This document shows, piece by piece, positions 24,997 to 33,823 of a stretch of 64,000 nt of DNA (positions within the stretch are counted from its first letter, which is position 1; each line of letters begins with the position of its first letter). The stretch comes from AC-32 sp963736055 (GTDB lineage: Bacteria > Actinomycetota > Thermoleophilia > Gaiellales > Gaiellaceae): NCBI GenBank assembly GCA_963736055.1, contig CAVTNM010000009.1, forward strand, positions 124,001 to 188,000. Reading direction: 5' to 3'. The notes under the pieces are model-generated. The model made no database searches, was not told the origin of the DNA, and saw only the letters and a list, made by a program, of their open reading frames with translations. The translations under genes were made by a program, and so were the position numbers.

Positions 24997-25692
24997 TTAG
25001 CTGCCCGCCAGCTGCCGGAGATCGCGCCAGAAGAGCAGCTGCGAGAGCTCCTGGGCCAGCTCGGCCAGCGTCTGGAGCTGCTGGACGGCGGCCTCCCGCC
25101 GCTCCGGGTTGCGCGAGCGAAGCGAAGGCGCGACGAGCTGCTGCAGCAGCCCCGCCTCCCGGTCGGCGGCGGTGCGGAAGGTGCGGAGGTGCCGGGCAGA
25201 GATCCCGAAGCGCGACAGCTTGGCGCAGGCGACAGCGACGTCGACGTCGACGACCGGATAGAGCTTCTCGCTGCCCACCCGGCGCGGCTGGAGAAGCCCA
25301 TATTCCTCGAGCTCGCGGGCAAGCTCGAGGGTGATCGCGGCGCGCTCGCAGAGCTCCCCCAGGTCGAGCTCGTCCTCTGGGTCGGCGAGCCCGACCGCTC
25401 GGCGCCGGCGCCTTTCCTTACCCGCCCCCGAGGGCGACGCGAGCTCCTGGCGGATCACGCGAAGCGGCAGGAACTCGTCCCGCTGGAGCCGCAGGATCGT
25501 CTCCAGCCGCTCGACGTCGTCCTCGCTGAAGAGCCGGTAGCCGCTCTGCGTCCGGCGCGGCGCGAGCAGGCCCTGGTCCTCGAGGTAGCGGATCTTCGAG
25601 ATCGAGATGTCCGGGAACTCGGCCTGCAGCCGCGTGCAGACCGTACCGATCGTCAAGAGCCGTTCCCGCTCGGGTGCCTGCGCGGTGCTCAT
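24997..25692 (-). CDS. MerR-family regulator, FtsR-like
   Basis: A 231-residue protein with an N-terminal MerR-type winged helix (LTIGTVCTRLQAEFPDISISKIRYLEDQGLLAPRRTQSGYRLFSEDDVERLE, about residues 14-65). The C-terminal region lacks metal-binding Cys. The start with TIGxV...L...FPDISISKIRYLE is characteristic of the actinobacterial FtsR/Rv1828 subgroup. In Corynebacterium this group is linked to ftsZ expression and cell division. Like Rv1828 it sits next to a GarA-type FHA gene; here the two overlap by 4 nt, which supports the assignment. Confidence 0.85.
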   Translation of the reverse strand: MSTAQAPERERLLTIGTVCTRLQAEFPDISISKIRYLEDQGLLAPRRTQSGYRLFSEDDVERLETILRLQRDEFLPLRVIRQELASPSGAGKERRRRRAVGLADPEDELDLGELCERAAITLELARELEEYGLLQPRRVGSEKLYPVVDVDVAVACAKLSRFGISARHLRTFRTAADREAGLLQQLVAPSLRSRNPERREAAVQQLQTLAELAQELSQLLFWRDLRQLAGS

Positions 25693-26156
25693 GTCTCCAG
25701 GAAGCTCAGCCGGTACTTGCCGATCTGGAGCTCGTCGCCGTTCTCCAGGCGGCCCGACTCGATGCGGCGGCGGTTGAGGAATGTCCCGTTCAGGCTTCCC
25801 TGGTCCTCGATGAAGAAGCCCTCGTCCTTCTGCAACAACACCGCATGGGCGCGGGAGACGGTGACGTCGTCCAGGAAGATGTCGCAGTCCGGGGACCGGC
25901 CGATCGTCGTCCGCTCCCCCTGTGGCACGAAGTGCTCGCCCGCGCGGCCCCCGCCGGAGCGAACGACGAGCGCCGGGCCTTCCGCGCCGAGCTCCTCGAG
26001 GGTCGGGACCACGTCGTCCTCCCCCTCCTCAGGCGTGAAGCTCTGCGTCGTCTCGGAGCCTGGCTCCTCTTTCACGAGGAGCGTGCCGCACTTGGAGCAG
26101 TAGTTGGCGGTTTCCGGGTTCTGGAACCCGCACTCGGGACAGTAGACATGGCTCAC
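25689..26156 (-). CDS. FHA-domain protein, GarA/OdhI-like, with N-terminal zinc ribbon
   Basis: The 155-residue protein begins with a zinc ribbon (C6-x2-C9 ... C20-x2-C23). It then has the phospho-acceptor motif SETTQSF (Thr36/Thr37), the position phosphorylated by PknB/PknG in GarA, and then an FHA domain (ERTTIGRSPDCDIFLDDVTVSRAHAVL ... GSLNGTFLNRRRI). GarA/OdhI switches between autoinhibited and active forms to control 2-oxoglutarate dehydrogenase and glutamate metabolism. Mycobacterial GarA has no zinc ribbon, so the N-terminus differs. Start GTG 26156 is chosen from AAGGAA 9 nt upstream. Overlaps the MerR gene by 4 nt. Confidence 0.85.
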   Translation of the reverse strand: MSHVYCPECGFQNPETANYCSKCGTLLVKEEPGSETTQSFTPEEGEDDVVPTLEELGAEGPALVVRSGGGRAGEHFVPQGERTTIGRSPDCDIFLDDVTVSRAHAVLLQKDEGFFIEDQGSLNGTFLNRRRIESGRLENGDELQIGKYRLSFLET

Positions 26157-26243
26157 GAGAAGCAATTCCTTCCGCGAGCGCCGCTGCCGCTGGGACTCCG
26201 CAGTCGTGAGTGCGGCGAAACTGGACGCGTAGCGTGGCTCAAG

Positions 26244-26492
26244 TCAGCCCTCGGCGGGCGGTGAAGCCTTGCCGGCGAGGATCGCGGCGAGATGCTCGAC
26301 GTCGACTTGGTCGAGGACGCTCTTGCCCCCGGTCTCCTTCAGGCGGGCCTGAAGCTCGGCGCGCAGCAGGTCGATCTTGCCGTGCAGGATCCGCCGCCGG
26401 TACGAGACCTCGAGCTCTTCCTTGGTCAGCTCGTCGATCAGCTGCTTGAGGTCGTTGTCCGAGAGCGTGCCGAGATCGGGAAACGGTTCCAC
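26244..26492 (-). CDS. RsiG-like small helical protein with c-di-GMP-binding type motif
   Basis: The 82-residue, highly helical product contains E26-x3-S30-x2-R33-x3-H37-x3-D41. In Streptomyces RsiG, an anti-sigma factor that holds the sporulation sigma WhiG only when c-di-GMP is bound, the motif is E-x3-S-x2-R-x3-Q-x3-D on each of two helices. Rubrobacter has a short single-motif form that works as a homodimer. The spacing and flanking residues (SYRRRILHGKIDLLRAEL) match, except that Gln is His here. It would therefore be a dimeric c-di-GMP-responsive anti-sigma factor, by inference. The partner sigma is not adjacent. Confidence 0.75.
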   Translation of the reverse strand: MEPFPDLGTLSDNDLKQLIDELTKEELEVSYRRRILHGKIDLLRAELQARLKETGGKSVLDQVDVEHLAAILAGKASPPAEG

Positions 26493-26555
26493 GAGAGCCT
26501 TTCGTCAGGAAGCGGGAGCGTCCTAGTCAAGCAGACGGGGTCCGAAGGGTCAACC

Positions 26556-29073
26556 TCAGCTTGAGGTTCCGGCCTCGGCCCCCTCGGTCTGCATGATCTC
26601 CTCGACGAGGCTGCGCAGCTCGGTTTCCAGTGCCAGCGAGTCCTCCTCGGTCTTTCCTTCGGCGTACACGTGCACGAGCGGCTCGTCCGGGTCGGGGAGC
26701 ACCTGTGCCCACCCGCGCTCGTCGAAGACCTTGATCCCGTCGAGCGTGTCGACCTCGCGGTCGCGCAGGCGCTCGGTGACGACCCGCATGACCGTCCCCT
26801 TCAGCGACCAGGGACACGGAACCTGTCGGTGGACGAGCGTGCTCTTCGGCAGCTCCGCAACGAGCTCCGAGAGCGGCTTCGGCACCGGCGCGAGCAGCTC
26901 GAGCAGCTTGCACAGGCTCGCGACGGCGTCATAGGCAGGCAGGAACTCCGGGAAGACGTAGCCTCCGCCCACGGCGCCCGCGAAGATCACCCCGTCCCCG
27001 GCGGCGGCCTTGGTGAGCTCGGCCAGCGAGGCGGGCGTGCGAACCACTTCGAGGTTGCTGCCCTTGACGAGCTCCTCGACCTGGCTCGTCACGGTGATCG
27101 GGAACGCGAGCTTGCCGTTGCGGCCGTTCGTGCCCATCAAGCGCAGGAACAGAAGCAGCGTCTGCTCGACGGGGATCTCGTGGGCCTGCTCGTCGATCAG
27201 GAAGAGCCGCTCGCCCGCGCGGTCGAAGACCACGCCGAGGTTCGCGCCGACCGCGGTCACGAGGCGCTTGCTCTGCCCGACGGCCTCGTGGAGGCTCGTG
27301 CTCGGCTCGGCCGAGTCGGCGGCGAAGCCGTGGGCGCTGACCGCTTCGATCTCGAGCGGACCCAGCAGCAGCGGCAGCACGAAGGACGTGGCCGAGTAGC
27401 CGTAGTCCACGACGATGCGGTAGCTGCGCGCCCGGATCGCCTCGGCGTCGAGGCTCGAGAGCAGGTCCTGCGCGTAGCTCTCGCGCACCCGCGCCGGATA
27501 GGTCACCGCCCCGACGGCGTTGAACGCGGAGCGCCGGAGCTCGTGCCGCGTGAAGTGCTTCTCGATCTCCTTCTGCAGGCTCGGCGTGAGCGAGATGCCC
27601 GGTTGCTCGTAGAAGCGCAGCTCGAGCATCTCCGGATCGCTGTAGCTGACGCCGACGTGGAACCCGGCGTCGTAGCCCTGGGTCTTGAGGAGGTGCCGGC
27701 TGACCGAGGCCGGAAGCACGCGCAGGTCGGCGACGTCGACTCCGGTGGAGTTGAGGCCGGAGATCATCGCCCGCTTGATCATCCGGCATGCCGGCGGCGA
27801 CTCGCGGCTGGCCACGACGCGGGCCCCGCGCTTGAGCGCGGTGCCGAGGGCCGCGGCGAGTCGCACTGCGGTCTCCGGCGTGAGGTCGACGTTGACGAGC
27901 CCGGAGACGCCTTCTTGGCCGAAGAGGTTCGACGAGGCGCGCGACTCCCAGATCAGGCTCTCGTGGATCTGCGCGCCGGTCTCGACCTCCTTGTAGGGGT
28001 AGATCCTGACTCCCGGGAGGACGGCGCTCTGGGCACCGAGCGTCGACCTCGTCACCGATTGCTGCGCCCTCCTGGATGTGGGCGTGCGCGCGGATGTCGC
28101 AACTGCGGCCGACTACTGCCCCTTCGACCCGCGCGCTGCGGCCGATGTGCGTGGCCGCGTCGACCACCGACCGCTCGGTGCGGGCCCGCTCGAGGAGCGT
28201 CACGCTCGAGCCGAGCACGGAGTACGGGCCGACGGTCGCGTCCGGCGCGATGCGGCAGTAGTTGCCGAGGAAGGCCGGACCCTCGATCGCCTCCAGGTCG
28301 TCGACCTCAACCCCCTCCCCTAGCCAGATGTTCCCGCGCAGCCGGATGCCCGGGACGTTCAGGCGGACGCGCTCGTCGAGTGCGTCGAAGTTCGCCTGCC
28401 GGAACTGGTCGAGGTTGCCGATGTCCTGCCAGTAGTCGTCGAAGACGTAGCCGTACATCGGCCGGCCCATCTCGAGCAGGAACGGAAAGAGCTCCTTCGA
28501 GAAGTCGAACGGGCGGTCGTCGGGAATGTGCCGCAGCACCTCGGGCTCGAGCACGTAGATGCCGGTGTTGATCGTGTCCGAGAAGACCTGGCTCCACGAC
28601 GGCTTCTCGAGGAAGCGCTCGATCCGGCCCTCCTCGTCGGTGACGACGATGCCGAACTCGAGCGGGTTCTCGACCGACTTCAGGCCGATCGTGACCGCTG
28701 CGCCCTGATCGCGGTGAAAGCGGATCAGGTCGGTCAGGTCGACGTCGCAGAGGGCGTCCCCCGAGATGACGACGAAGGTCTCCTCCAGACGGTCGCTCGC
28801 GAGGCGAACCGAGCCTGCGGTGCCGAGTGGTGACTCCTCCACCGAGTACTCGATCGACATTCCGAGGGAGTCGCCGTTGCCGAAGTAGCTCCGAATCGCC
28901 TGCGGCATGAACGCGACCGTCACGATCACGTCCTCGAGGCCGTGCTCCTTGAGCAGCTCGAGGATGTGCTCCATGCAGGGCTTGCCCACGATGGGCACCA
29001 TCGGCTTCGGCTGGTTCGAGGTCAGGGGGCGCAAGCGGGTTCCCTCGCCGCCGGCCATCACGACCGCCTTCAC
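26556..29073 (-). CDS. Sugar nucleotidyltransferase / phosphomannomutase-like fusion, one frameshift
   Basis: Read across a shift at about 28044 this is an 838-residue protein. Its parts are an N-terminal nucleotidyltransferase (KAVVMAGGEGTRLRPLT...PKPMVPI), left-handed beta-helix hexapeptides (EGAAIGDE / TLGAQSAVLPGVRIYPYKEVE), and a phosphohexomutase-like half from about residue 345. The mutase half lacks a clear TxSHNP phosphoserine loop at the expected place (VVASRESPPACRM instead), so mutase activity is doubtful, as in many actinobacterial members. GTG 29073 has GGAGGTGG upstream and overlaps pgsA by 4 nt. Removing one base from GTCGACG restores the frame exactly. Confidence 0.85.
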
Positions 29074-29678
29074 GCCGTCTCCACCTCCCTGCGGGCTTTC
29101 AGCAGGTAGCCGGCGAGCGCGACGCCGGCCAGCGCGACGCCTGTCCAGAAGATCCAGAGCGGCCAGTCCGTGCCCGCGCGGGTCACCATCACGAAGCCGA
29201 GCGAGGCGTAGAGCAGCCACGTCGCCGCCTTGCCGGCGAGGTTGACGGAGAAGTCGTAGCCGCGGCCCACGACGAGCTTGTACCCGGCGATGAGGGCAAC
29301 GTCACGTGCCGGGATCACGAGCGCGATCCAGGGCAGGCGGTCCGCATGCCAGAGCAGGATCACCGCCGCGTCGATCATCAGGCGGTCGGCGAGCGGGTCG
29401 GCGATCTTGCCGAAGCTCGATTCAACGCCCCAGCGCCGTGCGAGCCAGCCGTCGACCTGGTCGGTTACCCCGGCGATGCCGAAGACGATCGCTGCGGGCC
29501 AGCTGTGACCGCCGTCGGAGGCGAGCAGGAGCGCCACGAAGACGGGGATCAGGAGGAGGCGAAAGACGGTCAGCGCGTTCGGGATCTGTGCGAGAGGAGC
29601 CGAGGCGTCGCTTGCGATGCCGGCGGAAAGGCCGTGCCGGCTTTGCCGGCGCGGCCGTTGAGGAACGCGGGCAGCCAT
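29070..29678 (-). CDS. CDP-alcohol phosphatidyltransferase (PgsA-like)
   Basis: A membrane enzyme of phospholipid head-group transfer, about 202 residues, with the CDP-alcohol signature D-G-W-L-A-R-x8-G-x3-D-x3-D (DGWLARRWGVESSFGKIADPLAD) after the first membrane helix (IPNALTVFRLLLIPVFVALLL). Four to five further hydrophobic helices follow. The product (phosphatidylglycerophosphate or another lipid) is not fixed by the motif. The start is awkward: homologues begin near IPNALTVFR, but the only usable start codon, ATG 29678, lies upstream of a repeat element that would encode about 27 extra residues. It overlaps the next gene by 4 nt. Confidence 0.85.
   Translation of the reverse strand: MAARVPQRPRRQSRHGLSAGIASDASAPLAQIPNALTVFRLLLIPVFVALLLASDGGHSWPAAIVFGIAGVTDQVDGWLARRWGVESSFGKIADPLADRLMIDAAVILLWHADRLPWIALVIPARDVALIAGYKLVVGRGYDFSVNLAGKAATWLLYASLGFVMVTRAGTDWPLWIFWTGVALAGVALAGYLLKARREVETA
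29600..29656. repeat. REP-like element in the 5' end of pgsA
   Basis: Contains GGCGTCGCTTGCGATGCCG (also in each unit of the 53695-54061 array) and, 10 nt on, the stem CCGGCTTTGCCGG. The array unit has the same order: the first 19-mer, then a GC stem around TTT (GCGGGCTTTGCCCGC). A shorter GGCGTCGCTTGCGA also occurs at 5602-5615 before dapL. This indicates a dispersed two-hairpin repeat family. Confidence 0.65.
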
Positions 29679-29695
29679 GCTGACAGGATACGGCG

Positions 29696-30703
29696 GTGGC
29701 GCAAACCCTCTCGCTGCCGGGGTTCGTGAACGCCCACAGCCACGCCTTCCAGCGGGCATTGCGCGGCCGGGTGGAAGGCGGGGACTTCTGGGGCTGGCGC
29801 GAGGCCATGCTGGACCTGGCCCGGTGTCTGACCCCGGAACAGGTCCGTTTCGACTATGTCCAGGTCTACCGGGAGATGGTCAGCGCCGGCTACACGGCCG
29901 TGGGCGAGTTCCACTACCTCGGCCTCCCCGAGGCTCACGCGGCGGTCGAGGCGGCCGCCGAGGCAGGCATCGAACTCGTGCTGCTACTGGCCGCCTACAG
30001 CCGCGGCGGGCTCGAGCGCTCGCGGCAGGAATCGCCCGGCGACTACTTGGAGCAACTCGAGGCCGTGCGGGCGACGGGCGTGCGCGTCGGCGTCGCCCCC
30101 CACTCCGTCCGTGCCTGCCCGCGCGACTGGCTCGAGGAGCTCGGCGCCTATGCGGCGCGCGAGGAGCTGCCGCTGCACGTGCACGCCGACGAGCAACCGC
30201 GCGAGATCGAGGAGTGCGTCGCGGAGCACGGCCTGCGGCCGATCGAGCTCCTCGCCGAGACAGGGTGTCTGGGCCCCCACGCGACCGTCGTCCACGCCAC
30301 GCATGCCGACGGGCGCGAGCTCGACCTGCTCGCCGACGCCGGCGCGCGCGTGTGTGTCTGCCCCACGACCGAGGCGAATCTCGGCGACGGGTTCGTCCCG
30401 GCGGAGGAGATCTGCGAGCGCGGGATCGGGATCTGCGTGGGCTCGGACTCGAACGTCCGAATCGATCCGCTCGAGGAGCTGCGCGAGCTGGAAGGCGTCG
30501 CCCGCCGGCGGACGCTGCGGCGGAACGTGCTTACGGTCCCCACCCTGCTTTCCTGCGGGACCGACGAGGGCGCGGCATCCCTCGGCCTCGAGCGCTGGCC
30601 CGACGTGGAGGTCGACCTCGAGCACCCGTCGCTCGCGGGTGTCGAGCCCGAGCACGTGCACGCCGCCCTGGTCTTCGGGTGTGGCGCGGACGTCTTCGTC
30701 TGA
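29696..30703 (+). CDS. Amidohydrolase, formimidoylglutamate deiminase (HutF)-like
   Basis: A 335-residue metal-dependent amidohydrolase. GFVNAHSHAFQRALRGR with WGWREAML is the HutF signature (HxH metal ligands). HVHADEQPREIEEC holds the third His, VVHATHADGRE the fourth, and GSDSNVRIDPLEELRELE the catalytic Asp. HutF converts N-formimidoyl-glutamate to N-formylglutamate and ammonia in histidine breakdown. Family members are usually about 450 residues; this one lacks the N-terminal beta-sandwich that normally precedes the HxH strand, so either the domain is reduced or the function has changed. No other hut gene is in the window. GTG 29696 follows CAGGAT by 6 nt. Confidence 0.75.
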   Translation: MAQTLSLPGFVNAHSHAFQRALRGRVEGGDFWGWREAMLDLARCLTPEQVRFDYVQVYREMVSAGYTAVGEFHYLGLPEAHAAVEAAAEAGIELVLLLAAYSRGGLERSRQESPGDYLEQLEAVRATGVRVGVAPHSVRACPRDWLEELGAYAAREELPLHVHADEQPREIEECVAEHGLRPIELLAETGCLGPHATVVHATHADGRELDLLADAGARVCVCPTTEANLGDGFVPAEEICERGIGICVGSDSNVRIDPLEELRELEGVARRRTLRRNVLTVPTLLSCGTDEGAASLGLERWPDVEVDLEHPSLAGVEPEHVHAALVFGCGADVFV

Positions 30704-30704
30704 C

Positions 30705-30710
30705 TAGGCT
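30705..30710 (+). promoter_or_regulatory. -10 box of the secreted protein gene at 30717
   Basis: TAGGCT exactly 6 nt before ATG 30717, no Shine-Dalgarno. It overlaps the stop region of the upstream gene. Confidence 0.45.
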
Positions 30711-30716
30711 CGCGGC

Positions 30717-32046
30717 ATGAGGAGCGCCGGCGTCGTGGTCGCAGCCGCGCTCGCCCTCGCAGGGGCAGCGTCGGCGCAGGTCGTTGCGCCCCGCGTCCAG
30801 GACGGAGAGCTCGCCGTCGCGCCGGGCGGCAAGCCGTTCGTGGCCTACGCGCACGCGGGAGCGCTACACGTCGCGTCGCGGTCGTCGAAGGGCCGTTGGG
30901 TGACTCAGCGGGCAGGCTCCCTCGCGCCGGGCGCCGCCCTCGTGGCCTTCGAGGCCGGGAAGCTAGGCCCCGTCTCGGTGGTGCTCGGGCCCGAGGCGCG
31001 CGGCCTCGTGGTGGTGCAAGGACGCCGGCGGACCCAGCTTGCCGCAGGGCTTCCGGCCGGCGTCACTCTCGGCTGGCCGGGCCTGGCGCTCGACTCACGC
31101 GGCCTGCCGGTGATCGCCTACACCCGTTGGCGCCAGTCGACCCACGAGAGCATGCTCGTCCTGACACGGATCGACAAAAGGGGCCGAGTCAACGTCCGCA
31201 ACGTCACCTCCGGCGGGTTCCCGAAGAGCTTCGTGGCACCTCCGGCCACGCCGCTGTTCGTCGCGGGGCGGGTGCACGTGCTCGAGTCCTACGGCATGGA
31301 CGGCGCCGTCGGGACGATCGAGTGGCATCCGCGCAGGCACGCGTTGGACCGGTCAGTACATCGACGGCGGGATCGGCGACTACCCGGTAGGCCCGCTCCT
31401 GGCCGCCACCGGCATCGGCGGGATCGTGTACGCGGCCTGGACGCAGGCGCTGCTCGGGACCGGCGACCTGCCGGTGACGCTCGCCGTCCACGGCCGCTCG
31501 ATCCAGTCCGACTTCGTGCTCGACCGCGCTCTCACGACCGGCCTTGCGGTGACGCGTGCCGGCCCGGAGGTCGCCGCGGACGAGTGGGTGACCGGCGCTG
31601 AGATGGGCCTGCCCGGGAGCGGCGTGACCTGGGCCGGAACGGTCGTCGGGCACGGGCGGAGAGTCGAGCTCGACGGGTGGCTCGCCGATCTCGCGTCAGC
31701 GCCGCGCGGCGCGCGCGACTTGCTGCTCGCGGGGCCGGCCGGGCTCTCGTGGTTCCGGGCGCCCAAGCCCCCGCAGGTCCATGTGAGCATTGCTGCGACG
31801 GCAACGGGGACCGGCTCGGTCGCCGTCAGCGGCCGCGTCCGAGGCGGAGCCGGCGGCAGCGTGACCATCGTGCGCGAGCGGCCGGGATCGCCTCGCGAGA
31901 CGGCCGGCACGGCACGCCTGGGTGCGGACGGCTCCTTCTCCTTCAGCGACCGTCCACCGGCCCGGCCGCTGCTCTACCGCGCCGTCTACGCCGACGCTGC
32001 GACCGGCATCCCCTTCGCGGCTCTCTTGCGGAAACCGATCACCTAG
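30717..32046 (+). CDS. Secreted protein of unknown function, one frameshift
   Basis: With one extra base removed at about 31338 (AGG-C-ACGCGT) the gene reads as a 442-residue protein. It starts with a signal peptide (MRSAGVVVAAALALAGAASAQ) and continues with beta-rich, aromatic-poor sequence that looks like a degenerate propeller (repeated GxPxIAYTRW, GIVYAAWTQ, LLLAGPAGLSWF). A C-terminal Ig-like segment follows (VSGRVRGGAGGSVTIVRERPG ... FSFSDRPPARPLLYRAVY). No catalytic motif seen. The frame after the shift (TGQYIDGGIGDYPVGPLLAATGIGGIVY) continues smoothly, which argues for a sequence error rather than two genes. Confidence 0.7.
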
Positions 32047-32083
32047 CCAGTCGCGGCGTAGAGGATCCTCGTTCCCGGCCGGA

Positions 32084-32575
32084 TCACGTGACCTCGCGCA
32101 GCCTCCCCGTTTCGACGTCGTAGACGAAACCGCGCACCGAATCGGTCTTGGGGATGAACGGGCTTGCCTTGATCCTGGCGATCGACTGACGGACGTCCTC
32201 GTCCAGGTCGGCGAAGGCCTCCGCAGGCCACTCGGGCTTGATCCCCGTCTCCCGCTGGATGCCCTGGCGGAAGTCGTCGTCCGAGAAGGTGAGCATCCCG
32301 CAGTCGGTGTGGTGGATGAGCATGATCTCCTCGGTGCCCAGGAGTCGTTGGGAGATCGCAAGCGACCGAATCTCGTCGTCCGTGACGACTCCGCCCGCGT
32401 TGCGGATCACGTGCGCGTCGCCCTCGCTCAGGCCTAGCAGTCCGTATGGGTTCAGGCGCGCGTCCATGCACGCGACGATCGCGACCCTCCTCCCAGGCGG
32501 AAGCGGCAGGCCGGTCTTGTCGAAGCTGTCCGCATAGGCTTCGGCGTTCTCCAGGAGCTGATCGATCGTGCTCAC
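32084..32575 (-). CDS. Beta-class carbonic anhydrase
   Basis: A 163-residue beta-carbonic anhydrase interconverting CO2 and bicarbonate. Zinc ligands are Cys36 (in VACMDARL), His89 and Cys92 (HHTDCG). The Asp38/Arg40 dyad next to Cys36 is the family gate pair. It is a short, minimal form with no N-terminal helix extension, like Rv1284-type enzymes. It is monocistronic, flanked by the convergent secreted-protein gene and a 480-bp spacer. Confidence 0.92.
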   Translation of the reverse strand: MSTIDQLLENAEAYADSFDKTGLPLPPGRRVAIVACMDARLNPYGLLGLSEGDAHVIRNAGGVVTDDEIRSLAISQRLLGTEEIMLIHHTDCGMLTFSDDDFRQGIQRETGIKPEWPAEAFADLDEDVRQSIARIKASPFIPKTDSVRGFVYDVETGRLREVT

Positions 32576-33057
32576 GACATCCTCCCGTCTCTGGCGTTTG
32601 GAACGAGGTCGTGACTATACAAAGTAAAGCTTGATGTGCAAGCCGGTGCGGAGGGCCGGTCCGACCCTCCGCAAGTTCCAGCCGGCGGCCCAAAACGGCC
32701 GCGCGCTCGCATCCGCCTACTAGACGACGGCAGCAGCGGCCATCTTCCAGGAAGCTGCGCCCGAGGCGGACCTGAGAGGGGGTTCGCAGGTCTGTGGCGG
32801 CAGAACCCGGGTCTTACCGTCGAGACGCCCCGGACGCCACCATCGTTTTAGCAAGTCCGCGCGGGCTGGGCGAGGGTCGAATCGACCCAGAAAAGCGCGA
32901 CGGGGGCTTCTGGCCCCCATCGCTGTCCTGCATCCGATCTAAGTATTGGCAAGAAGATCGGACAGACAAGGGCCCCGCGACCAAATCCGTCGCACCCGCG
33001 CGACTCCAAAAGGCCTGCTGCTGTGGCCTTTCTCGTGAGATCGCGTAGGCTGGGGTC
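32576..33057. other. Intergenic region without a convincing gene
   Basis: The left part (TATACAAAGTAAAG, 32617-32630) is AT-rich and probably holds the carbonic anhydrase promoter. There are two terminator-like stems: GGGGGC/GCCCCC around a 5-nt loop (near 32900-32920), and AAAAGGCC/GGCCTTT (33008-33031). I see no reading frame here with homology-like features. Confidence 0.5.
33046..33051 (+). promoter_or_regulatory. -10 box of the small membrane protein gene at 33058
   Basis: TAGGCT, exactly 6 nt before GTG 33058; same sequence and spacing as at 30705. Confidence 0.45.
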
Positions 33058-33264
33058 GTGCTCCCGATCGTGATCATCGCGGCCGTAGTGGTCCCGCTCC
33101 TCGTGATCTCGTTTTTCGCCATGCGGCGGTCCGTGAGCGCAGATGAGCACCCGAGCGCCGAGACGGACGCCGACCGCCGCCGCATAGAGGAGGAGTTCGA
33201 GGAATCGGAGCGCTATCAGGCGGAGTGGCGTGAAGAGCACCCGAACGACGAGCGGCTTCCATAG
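33058..33264 (+). CDS. Small single-helix membrane protein, unknown function
   Basis: The 68-residue product has one N-terminal membrane helix (LPIVIIAAVVVPLLVISFFAM) followed by a charged, helical, acidic cytoplasmic part (DRRRIEEEFEESERYQAEWREEH). The leaderless -10 box directly upstream supports it as a real gene. Not assigned to a family. Confidence 0.6.
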   Translation: MLPIVIIAAVVVPLLVISFFAMRRSVSADEHPSAETDADRRRIEEEFEESERYQAEWREEHPNDERLP

Positions 33265-33444
33265 GCGATGCGCGTGGGCGGCCCCGCCTACCCATGGCGT
33301 CCAGCCCCAAACACCATTAGGCGGCACCACAGTGGGGGCCGTCTGAAAGCGGGCTCTCCCTGACCCGCTCTCGATAAACCGCCTTCCCGATTCACCGATC
33401 GATCAAACGCCGCCGCGAGGGCCGGGCGGCTCCGCCGCCTGCCC

Positions 33445-33735
33445 TTAGGACGCTTCCCAGTGATAGGTCTCATGGGCCAGTGTCGGCGTGCCGGCGAGCA
33501 GCGGCGTCCAGGCCGCGAACGACGCCGAGCGAACGGGGTCGTTGACGAGCGCGCTGACCCGACCCTCCACGTTCTCCCCTTCGAACACGAAGATCACGAG
33601 GTCGTCGCCGACGTAGACAGAGTGCCGCGCGAGGCCGAGATCTTGCGGGTCGAACGGCGGACCCGCAGCGATGAGATCCGTCGCCCGCTCCTGCATGCCG
33701 TCCTGCAATTTCAGGGTGACGACGAGCCGCTCCAC
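33445..33735 (-). CDS. Small protein, paralogue of the protein at 37468 (unknown function)
   Basis: The 96-residue product aligns over its whole length with the product of 37468-37758. Shared positions include the V-V-x-L-K/H-L-K-x-G start, H-x-x-Y/F-x-x-D/T-x-x-V-x-F-x-F-E-G, an N-D-P motif, W-x-P-L-L/F and a terminal H-W/Y-x-W. Alternating hydrophobics suggest a ferredoxin-like (Dabb-like) alpha/beta fold. GTG 33735 follows GATAAT by exactly 6 nt. Function unknown. Confidence 0.75.
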   Translation of the reverse strand: MERLVVTLKLQDGMQERATDLIAAGPPFDPQDLGLARHSVYVGDDLVIFVFEGENVEGRVSALVNDPVRSASFAAWTPLLAGTPTLAHETYHWEAS

Positions 33736-33741
33736 GAGCCT

Positions 33742-33747
33742 ATTATC
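33742..33747 (-). promoter_or_regulatory. -10 box of the small protein gene at 33445-33735
   Basis: GATAAT on the minus strand, 6 nt before GTG 33735; leaderless geometry. Confidence 0.45.
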
Positions 33748-33823
33748 GGGTCTCCGTAGAACACCCGCTCGGTCGTCCTGACAAGGCGGGGTCGCGCAGG
33801 TTAATTCCGCCTAGACTTCAAGT

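Noticed and set aside
24493..28571. Long plus-strand frames (24493-26103 and 26670-28571)
   Set aside because: Antisense to apt, the MerR and FHA genes and the nucleotidyltransferase/mutase gene. Arg/Glu/His-rich, with no motifs.
31426..32046. Separate gene starting at 31426
   Set aside because: The frame continues upstream past 31426 in good protein sequence (TGQYIDGGIGDYP) and joins the 30717 gene by one base. It is the second half of the same gene.
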